Below, piece after piece: positions 29,994-39,595 of a stretch of 64,000 bases of DNA. Where the stretch lies: positions 20,291 to 84,290 of the forward strand of contig CANLNK010000013.1 in the NCBI GenBank assembly GCA_947492575.1. Reading direction: 5' to 3'. Numbering within the stretch: position 1 is the stretch's first letter; each line of letters begins with the position of its first letter. Under the pieces are notes generated by a model. It did not search any database. It had not been told where the DNA came from and worked only from the letters and a program-made list of their open reading frames with translations. A program made the translations under genes and the position numbers. This stretch comes from an uncultured Thalassotalea sp. GTDB lineage: Bacteria; Pseudomonadota; Gammaproteobacteria; Enterobacterales; Alteromonadaceae.

Positions 29994-30905
29994 TTAACCT
30001 TCATATATTTTATAGCACTTTCTGCCCTGGCTCTTTGCGTGGTAAAGGGCTTTGTCCGCCTGCGAAACGAGCTCACCCTCGTCTATCGCGGAATGAGAGC
30101 TACAACTAATGCCAATACTCAATGTAACATATTGATCAACACTAGAGTGATTATGAACAATTTGCGCTTCTGCCATTTTCGAAAATATCTCTCGTGCTTT
30201 AAAACGTGCACCATCGATAGGTGTGAAAGGCAAAATAATGGTAAACTCTTCTCCGCCATACCTGAACAAACCATCTGTTGCTCGGTTAATCGAAGACTTC
30301 AGGACAGAGGCAACTTGTTTAAGACATTCATCGCCAACTTGATGACCATAACTATCGTTGTATTCCTTAAAATAGTCGATATCGATCATAAGCAAGGAGA
30401 GCTCACCACGTTGTCTACTATTGGTTTGCCAAGCATTAACTAAATAAGCATCTAAACTTCGACGATTGGCTACTTGGGTAAGTGAATCTAAGCTGCTTAA
30501 CTTCGCCAAGCGTTGATTAGCTTCATCAAGCGCTTTTTGAATATCGGCTATACGAGCCATAGCTTTAATCTTTGCAGATAGGATCGTCTGGCTAACAGGT
30601 TTGGTTAAGTAATCGTCACCGCCTGCATCAATCCCTTTCTCAAGGTAAGTATCCGAATTGTTACCACTAAGAAAAATAATTGGAAACCAGGTACTAAACT
30701 GAGTCCTAATGAGTTCTGTTAGTTCAAATCCATTCATTTCCGGCATCTCTATATCCATTAAGACCATGTGAATTCGGTTCTGTGCAAGCAACTCCAATGC
30801 TTGAAGACTTCCATTGGCAGTATATGCTTGGTGTCCGGCATGATTAACCATAGATCTGAGCATATTTCTCATCAACATATCATCGTCAACAATCAAAACA
30901 TTCAT
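29994..30905 (-). CDS. Response regulator diguanylate cyclase (REC-GGDEF)
   Basis: The 303-residue protein has a receiver (acceptor Asp51 in LMDIEMPEMNG, Lys in YLTKPVS), a short helical linker, and a GGDEF domain with GGEEF near residue 216. An RxxD inhibition site (RATD) stands five residues before the signature, so the enzyme should be active and product-inhibited. It is the WspR/PleD-like output that would convert phosphorylation in this cluster into cyclic-di-GMP. It lies 9 bp downstream of the partner-switch phosphatase, an arrangement similar to the HsbR-HsbA-HsbD set of Pseudomonas. Confidence 0.93.
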   Translation of the reverse strand: MNVLIVDDDMLMRNMLRSMVNHAGHQAYTANGSLQALELLAQNRIHMVLMDIEMPEMNGFELTELIRTQFSTWFPIIFLSGNNSDTYLEKGIDAGGDDYLTKPVSQTILSAKIKAMARIADIQKALDEANQRLAKLSSLDSLTQVANRRSLDAYLVNAWQTNSRQRGELSLLMIDIDYFKEYNDSYGHQVGDECLKQVASVLKSSINRATDGLFRYGGEEFTIILPFTPIDGARFKAREIFSKMAEAQIVHNHSSVDQYVTLSIGISCSSHSAIDEGELVSQADKALYHAKSQGRKCYKIYEG

Positions 30906-30914
30906 GGTTAACCT

Positions 30915-32636
30915 TTAGCTCACTGCATATTTAGCGATTACGTGCGTTCCTTTATCCTTATAATATAGACCATCACAAAGCTTAGAGACGAGCTGAATAC
31001 CTCTACCACTTAATGACAACTCAGAATTTTCTTGTAACTTTTCTTGTACGATCTCGAAATCAAAGCCACTACCGCTGTCTTTAACTTCAATGACGACTTC
31101 ATTCCCTTTTTCTGCACGGACAAAATTCAGCATAATTTCAACAGAACCGACCGCAAGTTGCTTTAACCTCTCTTCCCGTTCTTGAAAATATAATGCAAAG
31201 CCTTCGGCTTCTTTTTTGAGATCAGAGCTCAACCCTAAAACACCATGATCTAAAGCATTAATAAAAAGCTCAGTTAAGATAGTATACAAATTTTGCCATT
31301 GCTCGCTGTTACCCTCAATCTCATGCAGGTAACTCATCGCCATTGGAATTGGGTTAACCTTTGCTAGTTTGTCTCCCATCAGCACGAGCTTCCAACTCCA
31401 AGAAGCCCCTGTTTGTTTTATTCCCTGATATTCAACGAGTTCATTGACTGCAGTAGGTGCAGAATGACCAACCGACAATGATGGCTCCCAACCGTTACAA
31501 GGAATGTCAATTAACGAAATATCGTCCTCTTGCAACGTACCTTCACAGAAATATTCCAGATCGGCAACAATTGTTTCGGTTAAGGCATTGTTTTTGACAC
31601 CTTGCTCCGCAGCTTTCTCGAAACGCTCTATGCCATACATTTCACCAGCAGCATTGCGTGCTTCAATGATACCGTCACTAAGCGTCAAAATACGGTCTGT
31701 TTCTTTTATATAAACAACAGCTAGTTGGCTGCCAGGTAACAGGTGTTCTAATACACCTAGTGGCGGATGAATTGAGCCAAGCTTGTGACTAACGCTTCCC
31801 TCCTCACTGTATATGTATGTATCTGGCAGACCAGCATTGAAAATATATGCTGTGGAGTCTTGACTAGAAACGCTAATAAAGGTGGCAGCTAAAAAGAGAT
31901 CCGCTGGAAGTAAGTCGTATAACTGACTGTTGATTTGGCTAATGACCTCAATGAGTGAAAACCCTTTTTTAGTCATTACACGGAAAGTTTCAGCTAATGG
32001 AATTGCGCCAATTGAAGAACGTAATCCATGACCAGTGAAATCCCCTAATAGGACATTTACATCACCATTCGGACATTGTGCTGTTAGCTGAATGTCACCA
32101 CTAAAGAGTTCTGCCGCTTTTTTAACTATGCCAATGCGATCAAGAGCAAAATTTCTTGATTCAATAACACCTGACATCAATTGTTCAGCAAGTTCAGCAT
32201 CTTTTTGCTGCGCCTGCTGTAGTGACTTTACTTGAATGTACAAGTCACTGATGCGTTGAATTGACTTTATCTTTGCCTTAAAAACTTCCGGAGAAAAAGG
32301 CCTAACGAGTATACCGTCGCCTCCAGCTTCAATACTGTCGATAAACGCCTGATCAGTATCCATACTAGTGATAAAAATTAGTGGCGCTAACGTATGTTTA
32401 GAGAGGGCTTTGATTTGCCTTGCTGCTTCATAGCCATCCATCACAGGCATATTAATATCCATAAGTACCAGATCTGGCTGGTACTTTATGTACATTTCAA
32501 CGCCTCGAGCACCATCGTTGGCAGTAAAAACCCTATAGCCTTCTTCTTTGAGCAACACGCTCAACACCTTACACTGCATTACGGAGTCATCAACGACCAG
32601 TGCCAATTTGTAACGGCGCTCGAGTGTGTTAGCCAT
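30915..32636 (-). CDS. Partner-switch regulator: REC-PP2C phosphatase-HATPase kinase (HsbR/RsbU-like)
   Basis: The 573-residue protein has three modules. The receiver (about 10-125) has the acceptor in LMDINMPVMDG. A SpoIIE/RsbU-type PP2C phosphatase (about 185-385) carries the metal-binding LLGDFTGHG and LSDGIIEA. A C-terminal RsbW-type anti-sigma kinase ATPase (about 430-573) has the N-box ELFINALDHG, DSGSGFD and GRGIQLVSKL. Such proteins phosphorylate and dephosphorylate a STAS partner; the neighbouring STAS gene starts 2 bp away and is the evident substrate. Phosphorylation of the receiver would shift the balance. Confidence 0.93.
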   Translation of the reverse strand: MANTLERRYKLALVVDDSVMQCKVLSVLLKEEGYRVFTANDGARGVEMYIKYQPDLVLMDINMPVMDGYEAARQIKALSKHTLAPLIFITSMDTDQAFIDSIEAGGDGILVRPFSPEVFKAKIKSIQRISDLYIQVKSLQQAQQKDAELAEQLMSGVIESRNFALDRIGIVKKAAELFSGDIQLTAQCPNGDVNVLLGDFTGHGLRSSIGAIPLAETFRVMTKKGFSLIEVISQINSQLYDLLPADLFLAATFISVSSQDSTAYIFNAGLPDTYIYSEEGSVSHKLGSIHPPLGVLEHLLPGSQLAVVYIKETDRILTLSDGIIEARNAAGEMYGIERFEKAAEQGVKNNALTETIVADLEYFCEGTLQEDDISLIDIPCNGWEPSLSVGHSAPTAVNELVEYQGIKQTGASWSWKLVLMGDKLAKVNPIPMAMSYLHEIEGNSEQWQNLYTILTELFINALDHGVLGLSSDLKKEAEGFALYFQEREERLKQLAVGSVEIMLNFVRAEKGNEVVIEVKDSGSGFDFEIVQEKLQENSELSLSGRGIQLVSKLCDGLYYKDKGTHVIAKYAVS

Positions 32637-32638
32637 GG

Positions 32639-32947
32639 CTATTTCTCAATTTTTAACAAGCGATTAAATTGTGCAATTTCGAGAATTTTGGCGACCGGTT
32701 CACTAGGCTTCGAAATAGTGACACTGCCACTTATTTTTTCCGCATGGTCTTTTAGTAGTAAGATCATACCAAGCGCCGAACTGTCCATATAAGACGTTTT
32801 TGATAAATCTAAAGTAAATTTGGTGCCACTAACAGTTGAGTCGGCATAGCTATCTCTAAAGAGCTGATGTAAAGAGAAATCAAATCGATCTTCAATTGCA
32901 ATAGTAACGTCTTTACCGCTGTCACTGGTTATTTTTTTTACGGTCAT
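32639..32947 (-). CDS. STAS-domain anti-sigma factor antagonist (HsbA/SpoIIAA-like)
   Basis: The 102-residue protein is a single STAS domain. The phosphorylatable serine is expected in YMDSSALGMIL, the D-S-S/T-G-like signature of SpoIIAA and RsbV. It lies between the small MCP and the partner-switch phosphatase/kinase, so it is the probable phospho-target of the latter. In Pseudomonas HsbA, phosphorylation decides whether the protein binds an anti-sigma factor or a diguanylate cyclase; the cyclase encoded next door makes a similar switch plausible. Confidence 0.92.
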   Translation of the reverse strand: MTVKKITSDSGKDVTIAIEDRFDFSLHQLFRDSYADSTVSGTKFTLDLSKTSYMDSSALGMILLLKDHAEKISGSVTISKPSEPVAKILEIAQFNRLLKIEK

Positions 32948-32962
32948 GTATCGAGCTCCTCG

Positions 32963-34162
32963 TTAAAATAATTCTACTTCACCTTCATCCATTGATGACT
33001 GCGAGACACTGCGTACTTGGTTAGCTTGTCTTGAGTTTGTTAAAAGGTCCTGACATTGCTCATGCAAAGATGTCAACTTTGACACTATATTAGCATCAAT
33101 TTCCAAGTCCCCTAACTGCTCACTAATGTTAACTAAGTTATTAATGTTAAAAGTTAAAGAATCAAGTGACTGATAAGTCAAATCTTCAAATTGTAGTGCG
33201 CGCACGCCAGTTGTTGCTGCATTTGTTATTTGTGGTGCAATACTTGCCAACTCTTCAACAGCGCCTTGTGTTTTATTATTCACATCAGCAATATGTTGCA
33301 TCATAACAGTTACCTGTTGCTTTGCTTCCAGCGTTGGATTCATATCAGCAGAAGCAATAGTTTCAACAGACTTTCGAAGGCTGGCTATCGTCTCTTGTGC
33401 GGAAGATATCTGACCGCGAATATTATTGTTTAACTCGGTCGAATTTTGTGAGAGCGCCCTTACTTCATTAGCTACAACTGCGAAACCACGCCCAGCGTCA
33501 CCAGCACGGGCAGCTTCAATCGCAGCATTAAGGGCTAATAAGTTAGTTTGCGTCGCTAAGCCTTCAACCTGCTCTAAAAGAGTAAAGATACTGTCAAACT
33601 TAGCAACCATTTCGTCAGTGTATCCCATGGTTTCTAAACTTTGCTTACTCGTATTTATAATTACACCAACAAAGTTTTCTAACGTTTGATTCGAACCTTG
33701 AATAAATGTTTCTAGACTCGTCTCATCGTCATCACCAAGATTTTGATTAAAGTGGATTAAATGTTCAATCATGCCTTGTTGTTCAGCGCTTAATTGCTGA
33801 AGCGATTTAAAACTATCAGATATTCCCAGAACAGCGTCTTTTACTAACATAGATACACGTTCGTGTTCTTGTGAAAGTACTAAAGTCTCTTGCTCAATTA
33901 TTGCCTTCAAATCAACCAATAACTTATTAAATAAACGATTCACCTCATCACTGTTAACACTTTTTTCGTCTTCACTATTCCTATCGCCAGCTTGCTGAGC
34001 AATTTTTTGCGCTAAAAATAAACCGTATCCCGCTGTTATAACCAATAACAACAACGCACTAGTACTCAGTAGACTGATACTTAGCAACCATTCATTGAGC
34101 AATAGGATTAGTGACAACACTAGTGTCGCAATTAGAACATGTTTTAAATTGGCACTAGCCAT
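32963..34162 (-). CDS. Small membrane chemoreceptor-like protein (MCP) with an ELF tail
   Basis: I use the ATG at 34162, with GAGG 6 bases upstream, giving 399 residues; the longer frame would begin with TTG at 34168. Two adjacent hydrophobic spans (about residues 7-50) leave almost no periplasmic loop, so there is no extracellular ligand domain. A helical signalling region follows with the MCP hairpin core [18 protein letters not shown] and FAVVANEVRAL. The C-terminus is DEGEVELF. The start overlaps the cheB end by 8 bp. V. cholerae and P. aeruginosa F7-type clusters, as I recall, also carry an MCP in or near this position. It may signal to CheA or serve as a scaffold. Confidence 0.88.
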   Translation of the reverse strand: MASANLKHVLIATLVLSLILLLNEWLLSISLLSTSALLLLVITAGYGLFLAQKIAQQAGDRNSEDEKSVNSDEVNRLFNKLLVDLKAIIEQETLVLSQEHERVSMLVKDAVLGISDSFKSLQQLSAEQQGMIEHLIHFNQNLGDDDETSLETFIQGSNQTLENFVGVIINTSKQSLETMGYTDEMVAKFDSIFTLLEQVEGLATQTNLLALNAAIEAARAGDAGRGFAVVANEVRALSQNSTELNNNIRGQISSAQETIASLRKSVETIASADMNPTLEAKQQVTVMMQHIADVNNKTQGAVEELASIAPQITNAATTGVRALQFEDLTYQSLDSLTFNINNLVNISEQLGDLEIDANIVSKLTSLHEQCQDLLTNSRQANQVRSVSQSSMDEGEVELF

Positions 34163-35237
34163 TAACAACCTCTTTCATTTCTTTTAGTGATAATTTTGCA
34201 AAATTAAGGACTTCAACGGCAACGCGATCTAAAGGTAACATCAATGAGTGAGCAGAAAGCGCATGTGCACTGCCTGGCATTCCCCAAATTAAGCTAGTAT
34301 TTTTGTCCTGTATAATGGTTCTAGCACCAGCATTTTTTAATTCAAGCATTCCTTTAGCGCCATCACTTCCCATACCAGTAAGCAAAACCGCTTGAACATT
34401 ATCAGCCATCGGCAAAAGTGAATTAAAGAGCACGTCAACAGCAGGACGGTGCCTATTGACGGGTGCTTCATCTGTTAACGCACAAAATAGAGAACCGCCT
34501 TTAGCGACAACCACCAAGTGTTTATCTCCTGGGGCGATATATACATTGCCAGACTTAATTTTTTGGCCGTGTTTAGCTTCTTGAACCGTTACCGCACAAT
34601 GCTCATTAAGTCGATTAGCAAATCGTTCACTAAACTTAGGTGGTATATGCTGTGTGATCACAACTGGCGGGGAATTACTCGGCAGGCGGGTTACAATATT
34701 CTTAATTGCATCTGTCCCACCTGTAGATGCCCCAATAGCGACTATATGATTACTCCGCTGGCAACCTGTAAATGCCAGCACCGAATGATCATTAGATTTC
34801 GTTAACGTGGACGCTAGCTGTAATCCTTTTTGGTCAACTCCCACAGCCGACTTAAGTTTTTCAGTTAAGTCATCCTTAAATACCATCCGATTTTCAAGCA
34901 ACGATTCAAAGCTTGGTTTAGTAATAAAGTCAACAGCCCCTAATTCGAGTGCTCTCAAGGTAATGTCCGCACCTTTTTCAGTCAGCGTAGACAACATGAT
35001 CACAGGCATTGGCCTTAGGCGCATTAAATTACTTAAAAAAGTAATGCCATCCATTTTCGGCATTTCAACGTCTAACGTAATTACATCAGGATTAAGCTGT
35101 TTAATTTTGTCACGTGCTACAAATGGATCTTGAGCTTCGCCAACGACTTCCAATTCACTATCCTGATTAATAATTTCTTTTACTAATCCTCGGATAACAG
35201 ATGAATCGTCGACGACTAATACCTTAATCTTTTTCAT
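34155..35237 (-). CDS. cheB: Chemotaxis protein-glutamate methylesterase/deamidase
   Basis: CheB removes methyl groups from receptor glutamates when its receiver is phosphorylated by CheA. The receiver (1-125) has its acceptor Asp in ITLDVEMPKMDG. The catalytic domain (about 165-350) shows the Ser in GASTGGTDA, His in TQHIPPKFSERFA and Asp in GMGSDGAKGM. Length 360 is normal. It forms the cheR-cheD-cheB module of F7-type systems and is 17 bp downstream of cheD. Confidence 0.97.
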   Translation of the reverse strand: MKKIKVLVVDDSSVIRGLVKEIINQDSELEVVGEAQDPFVARDKIKQLNPDVITLDVEMPKMDGITFLSNLMRLRPMPVIMLSTLTEKGADITLRALELGAVDFITKPSFESLLENRMVFKDDLTEKLKSAVGVDQKGLQLASTLTKSNDHSVLAFTGCQRSNHIVAIGASTGGTDAIKNIVTRLPSNSPPVVITQHIPPKFSERFANRLNEHCAVTVQEAKHGQKIKSGNVYIAPGDKHLVVVAKGGSLFCALTDEAPVNRHRPAVDVLFNSLLPMADNVQAVLLTGMGSDGAKGMLELKNAGARTIIQDKNTSLIWGMPGSAHALSAHSLMLPLDRVAVEVLNFAKLSLKEMKEVVNG

Positions 35238-35254
35238 ATCCTTTCATCCGTTAG

Positions 35255-35917
35255 CTAAAATAGCTCAACATCACCATCAACATGATTACTATCAATGCGA
35301 GAACGATAGTCTTGTTCACGTTGCGTAATCGTATCATTCGATAAATTATCAAGCTTTTTAACAAATGCCTTTCCTGTCGTTGGTTCGAACAATACTTTTC
35401 TTGGATAAATAGAGCCTACGTCGTGTGAAACAACATTAATCTGCTCCGTTGACAAATAATCAAACACAAATGCAATATTGCGCTCTCCAACGTCAGACAT
35501 TTTTTTTAAAACTTTGCCACCACCAAACACCTTGGCTCTCAAATTGTGACGATAGCCTCCATTTTTTAAAATAGTATTCACGAGGTGCTCCATTGCAAAG
35601 TTGCCGTACCTATCTGCATCGCTCGCTAAACCTCTACTTCCCCAATCAACTTCACTAATACATTTATCCGTAATCGGCAGCATAAAATGATTCATGCCGC
35701 CTATTCCCATTTTTTCATCCCAAATACATGCCGCGATACATGAGCCTAGAGTGGTGGAAATAGTTAACGCACTAGAGGTTGTGTAAAACTCGCCGGGTAA
35801 AATCTTAGCGACGACAATATTTCTCTGTTTGTCCCAATAATGGTTTATGTGTCTAAACTCTGGTAGGCACTTTGCCAACACAGATTTAACCTCAATCCTT
35901 TCTGCGGTTCTTAACAT
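35255..35917 (-). CDS. cheD: Chemoreceptor glutamine deamidase CheD, ending in an ELF tail
   Basis: CheD deamidates receptor glutamines to glutamates, making methylation sites. The catalytic Cys is in TLGSCIAAC and the His in GGMNHFMLP, followed by the conserved AMEHLVNTILKNGG and KVFGGG. At 220 residues it is longer than the minimal form, with an N-terminal extension of about 35 residues. The last residues are DGDVELF, almost the same as the small MCP's tail. It lies between cheR and cheB. Confidence 0.96.
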   Translation of the reverse strand: MLRTAERIEVKSVLAKCLPEFRHINHYWDKQRNIVVAKILPGEFYTTSSALTISTTLGSCIAACIWDEKMGIGGMNHFMLPITDKCISEVDWGSRGLASDADRYGNFAMEHLVNTILKNGGYRHNLRAKVFGGGKVLKKMSDVGERNIAFVFDYLSTEQINVVSHDVGSIYPRKVLFEPTTGKAFVKKLDNLSNDTITQREQDYRSRIDSNHVDGDVELF

Positions 35918-35946
35918 CTTTAATACTCTGTAAACCCCAGTCTAAC

Positions 35947-36792
35947 TTAAACCGGTTTACGAAAAATGGTGCGGCCGACATTCTCAAAATATGGCTGAAA
36001 TGCACCTAAACTCTCACTATGCCCCAACATGAGTAAGCCACCTGGCTTTAGCATATTGTAATAACGTTCAAACAAATCAAGCTGTGTTTCTTTGTCAAAA
36101 TAAATCAATACATTACGGCAAAAAATCACATCAAATGGGCCCTTCATAGGCCATTCATGCAACAAATTTAACGTTTTAAACGTAATCAAGTCGCGCGCCG
36201 AACTCACTACTTTTACCTTTTCCCGATTGTTTCCAGTGCCTTGTTGAAAAAAACGCTTTCTGATTTGCACCGGAATTCCTTCAATTCGCGTTTCATCATA
36301 AATGCCAGCTTTTGCCGTAGCTAACACGTTACTGTCTATATCAGTCGCAAGTATTTTCACATCCCACTGACTCAGTACCGATTTGAAAGCTTCGTAAGTT
36401 GTAATCGCTAAACTATAAGGCTCTTCACCAGTCGAGCTAGCAGAGGACCATATTCGAACGCGTTTTGATGCCTTATTTTGCGTTAACAGCTTGGGAAACT
36501 CGTGCGTTTGCAAATAATCAAAATGATGTTTTTCTCGATAAAAGCTCGTTAAGTTCGTCGTAACTGCATTAATAAAATATGTCTGCTCACGTTCAGGGTG
36601 TGTCCGCAATATTTTGCAGTACTCTGTAAAGCTCGATAAGTTGCGCTCTCTGATTACTCGTGATAATCGACGATATAGCATTTCTCGTTTAGACTCGCCA
36701 AGTACAATGCCGGCTGCGTTATAAACATAATCACAAACAAACTTAAAATCTTGGCTACTTAACTGATATGCTTTATCCCTATCGTTTGTCAT
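35947..36792 (-). CDS. cheR: Chemotaxis protein methyltransferase
   Basis: CheR methylates chemoreceptor glutamates with S-adenosylmethionine. The all-helical N-terminal domain (residues about 10-80) is followed by a Rossmann domain with RIWSSASSTGEEPYSLA (SAM site) and FDVIFCRNVLIYFD. Length 281 is typical. It starts 8 bp after the receptor gene whose C-terminus, EWQEF, fits the CheR-docking pentapeptide pattern, so the two probably bind. Confidence 0.97.
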   Translation of the reverse strand: MTNDRDKAYQLSSQDFKFVCDYVYNAAGIVLGESKREMLYRRLSRVIRERNLSSFTEYCKILRTHPEREQTYFINAVTTNLTSFYREKHHFDYLQTHEFPKLLTQNKASKRVRIWSSASSTGEEPYSLAITTYEAFKSVLSQWDVKILATDIDSNVLATAKAGIYDETRIEGIPVQIRKRFFQQGTGNNREKVKVVSSARDLITFKTLNLLHEWPMKGPFDVIFCRNVLIYFDKETQLDLFERYYNMLKPGGLLMLGHSESLGAFQPYFENVGRTIFRKPV

Positions 36793-36800
36793 CGACTAGC

Positions 36801-39569
36801 CTAAAACTCTTGCCACTCATCATCTGACTCAGTTTTCTGTCGAGTCGGTCTCCGTTCTCTAGTTGGCGGTTTAGCCCTAGACACTTTAGTAGTTTGGCTT
36901 GGTTTGCTCGTAGCACTTCTCACCGGTTTTACATCTTTCTCACTGTCATCGCCATTATTAAAGAACTCTACTTGCTGTAACAACAATTGCGCTTGTTCTT
37001 CCATTGACTTACTTGATGCTGCAGCTTCTTCAACCAGTGCAGCATTTTGCTGGGTCATTTCATCCATTTGGCTAACCGCCGCACTAACCTCTCCAATACC
37101 AGCAGACTGTTCTCTACCTGCACTATCGATGTCATTAATCATCTTACCCACTTCTTCAATGGCACTAACTAATTGTTCAAATGTCTGGCCTGTTTCATCA
37201 ACGAGTTTCGTACCTTGACTAACCGCATCAACGCTATCATTGATCAGGCCTTTTATTTCTTTTGCAGCACCAGCCGAGCGCTGTGCTAAGTTGCGTACCT
37301 CGGCCGCCACAACGGCAAAACCGCGCCCTTGCTCACCCGCTCTCGCCGCTTCAACAGCCGCATTTAACGCAAGTAGATTTGTTTGGAAGGCGATTTCGTC
37401 AATAACGCTAATAATATCAGCAATTTTCTTACTCGATTTGTTGATATCACTCATGGCCGTTATTGCACTCTTAACCACGTCGCCACCATTGACCGCTTTA
37501 GTCACAACATTTGCAGAAAGCTTACTAGCTTCTGTCGCATTCTCTGCATTTTGCTGCACTGTACTGGTTAACTCTTCCATTGCTGAAGCGGTTTCTTCCA
37601 GGCTAGAAGCTTGTGATTCTGTACGATGACTTAACTCATTGTTGCCCTCTGCAATCTCTCTAGCCGAGTCAAATACGTTAGTCGAAGCATCGCGTATTTC
37701 TTCAACCATGTTGTTCAAATTATCAATTGAATCGTTCATTGCGTCAGCAAGAGCTAGAAATTCACCATCGTAATCGCCATTCATGGATTGTGTAAGATCG
37801 CCATCAGCAAGGGCCTGAGCAACTTCTATGGCGTCATTAATTGGTTCGATAATTGCGTCCATCAAACTATTTATATTGTCACCAAGGTTTTTCATAAACC
37901 CTTCGTAAGTTGATGTATCAATACGGCGCGTCAACTCGCCTGAAATTGCGGCATTAATAAGCCCTTCAACCTGGCTTTGCGTGTCTTTTTGCTCAGTAAG
38001 GTCTAGCCACTGCACCGCACTGCCTAAGTGCACGCCTTTTTCATCTCTAAGCGGTATCGCGATTAATTGGAAAGCAAGACCTGCGACAGAAATCTCTGTC
38101 GTATAAGGCAAATTATCTGGATTACCCAATAGGTTCTGCTGATGCGCAGGGTTCTTATGAAATGAATCGAAATTAGTCCCTACTAAGGTATCAATATTAA
38201 ACGCTGGTAAAACTGCTTTTAATTCTGTCTCTCTACGCCGCAACATATTCAATACTGAAGGGTTTGCGTAAACGATATTGCCTTTTGTATCAGCCATCAT
38301 CAGGTTAGTCGTCATGCCTTCAACTGCAGACATCAAACGCCCTACTTGTACCGCTTTGTCACGAGCATCAGTGACATCCTGCCACTCTAATGCATTACCT
38401 ATATAGTTACCTTGCGCATCATTAATGGCAGTCACATTGAGTTCAAAGGTAAGGTGTTCAATGTGAATATCAGTATTCCACGGCAGATTACTAGGATCAG
38501 CCAACAACGCGCGCTGATGATCAGGGTTTACGTGAAATCCATCGATACACGTACCAATTATTTCTTCTTCATCTGCTTTAAAGCCTGGCCACTTTTTAGC
38601 AAAAACAGCTTCATGCTTTTTCAATAACGTTAGCGTTGCTTGATTGGCATATGTGATATTGAAATCGCGATCGATGAACATACTAGGTGTATTTGATTGG
38701 TCTACCGCACCTTGTAACTGCACCGCCTGATTTTCTTGATGTCTAGCTTGCGTTACATCTTGCCACTCAAGAGAATTACCGATGTAATTACCATCCGCAT
38801 CATGAATCGCCGTTACATTGAGTTCGATTGTTAAATATTCAATTTGAATATCTGTTTTCCATGGTAAATTTGACGCATCCGATAACAACTCTCTTTGATG
38901 CTCTGGTCTTTCGTGAAACACATCGATACATGTGCCTATAACCTTATCCTTATCTGCTTCAAAGCTAGGCCACTTTACTTGAAAGGTTGCTTCATGTTCA
39001 GATAATAAATCCATCGTCGCTTGATTCACGTAAGTGACGATAAAATCTCTATCGATCATCATAAATGCAGTAGATGATTGGTCCAATGCGCCTTGAAGTC
39101 TAACGGCCAATTCGTTATCAATAGTGGCTTTTGTATCCATAGTCTTTTTGTTTCCTTTATTTAAAGGTGTGCCCTTTGCGCCTTGTTGAGCCATCGCTGC
39201 AATAATTAACTTGTTCAATGCCGTCCATGCGCGTTTTACAGTGGCTGTAAAGTCTTTTTCGAGTCCAATTTCCAGAGAAGTTAATAAAGCAGGCCCTACA
39301 TCTGAAAACTGCTCAGGAGCCAATCCAATACGCAAATGTTTTGCTAAGTCTTCTACGACAACTTCATCAATTGTCACTAAAGTCTCAACCATCGAATTTA
39401 GGTAAGCCACCAACTGATCTCTTGCAGCCGACAGCTCGTCACCTAATAAGGCCCGAAGACTTGGGTGTTTATCGCAAAGGTCATCATAAAAAACTTGAGA
39501 TACTTGAGATGCGATCGGCTGCACTTTTTGCCAGCTTTCAATAACTGCAATGTTCTGCTTTGGTGTCAT
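36801..39569 (-). CDS. Soluble globin-coupled chemoreceptor: globin-PAS-PAS-PAS-HAMP-MCP with CheR-docking tail
   Basis: The 922-residue protein has no membrane span. Residues 1-130 align with flavohaemoglobin globins: Tyr28 at B10 (FYDDL), His78 at the proximal F8 position, and PEQFSDVG after it; the CD1 residue is Leu42 where nearly all globins have Phe. PAS1 (about 155-275) and PAS2 (about 280-400) are tandem near-copies sharing GTCID and the EWQDVT end; PAS3 (about 405-525) is more distant. HAMP-like helices follow, then the MCP signalling hairpin ([21 protein letters not shown] lies around residue 725; motif given in part). A basic, Pro-rich linker leads to EWQEF. It probably senses oxygen or NO, or redox, and feeds CheA. 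The nearest known parallel is Aer2/McpB of Pseudomonas. Confidence 0.92.
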   Translation of the reverse strand: MTPKQNIAVIESWQKVQPIASQVSQVFYDDLCDKHPSLRALLGDELSAARDQLVAYLNSMVETLVTIDEVVVEDLAKHLRIGLAPEQFSDVGPALLTSLEIGLEKDFTATVKRAWTALNKLIIAAMAQQGAKGTPLNKGNKKTMDTKATIDNELAVRLQGALDQSSTAFMMIDRDFIVTYVNQATMDLLSEHEATFQVKWPSFEADKDKVIGTCIDVFHERPEHQRELLSDASNLPWKTDIQIEYLTIELNVTAIHDADGNYIGNSLEWQDVTQARHQENQAVQLQGAVDQSNTPSMFIDRDFNITYANQATLTLLKKHEAVFAKKWPGFKADEEEIIGTCIDGFHVNPDHQRALLADPSNLPWNTDIHIEHLTFELNVTAINDAQGNYIGNALEWQDVTDARDKAVQVGRLMSAVEGMTTNLMMADTKGNIVYANPSVLNMLRRRETELKAVLPAFNIDTLVGTNFDSFHKNPAHQQNLLGNPDNLPYTTEISVAGLAFQLIAIPLRDEKGVHLGSAVQWLDLTEQKDTQSQVEGLINAAISGELTRRIDTSTYEGFMKNLGDNINSLMDAIIEPINDAIEVAQALADGDLTQSMNGDYDGEFLALADAMNDSIDNLNNMVEEIRDASTNVFDSAREIAEGNNELSHRTESQASSLEETASAMEELTSTVQQNAENATEASKLSANVVTKAVNGGDVVKSAITAMSDINKSSKKIADIISVIDEIAFQTNLLALNAAVEAARAGEQGRGFAVVAAEVRNLAQRSAGAAKEIKGLINDSVDAVSQGTKLVDETGQTFEQLVSAIEEVGKMINDIDSAGREQSAGIGEVSAAVSQMDEMTQQNAALVEEAAASSKSMEEQAQLLLQQVEFFNNGDDSEKDVKPVRSATSKPSQTTKVSRAKPPTRERRPTRQKTESDDEWQEF

Positions 39570-39595
39570 GATTTGTAAACCTATTTAGGCTTGTC

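Noticed and set aside
36904..37629. Plus-strand Ala/Ser-rich frames opposite the chemoreceptor
   Set aside because: These are antisense reads of the repetitive MCP helices, with no supporting signals.
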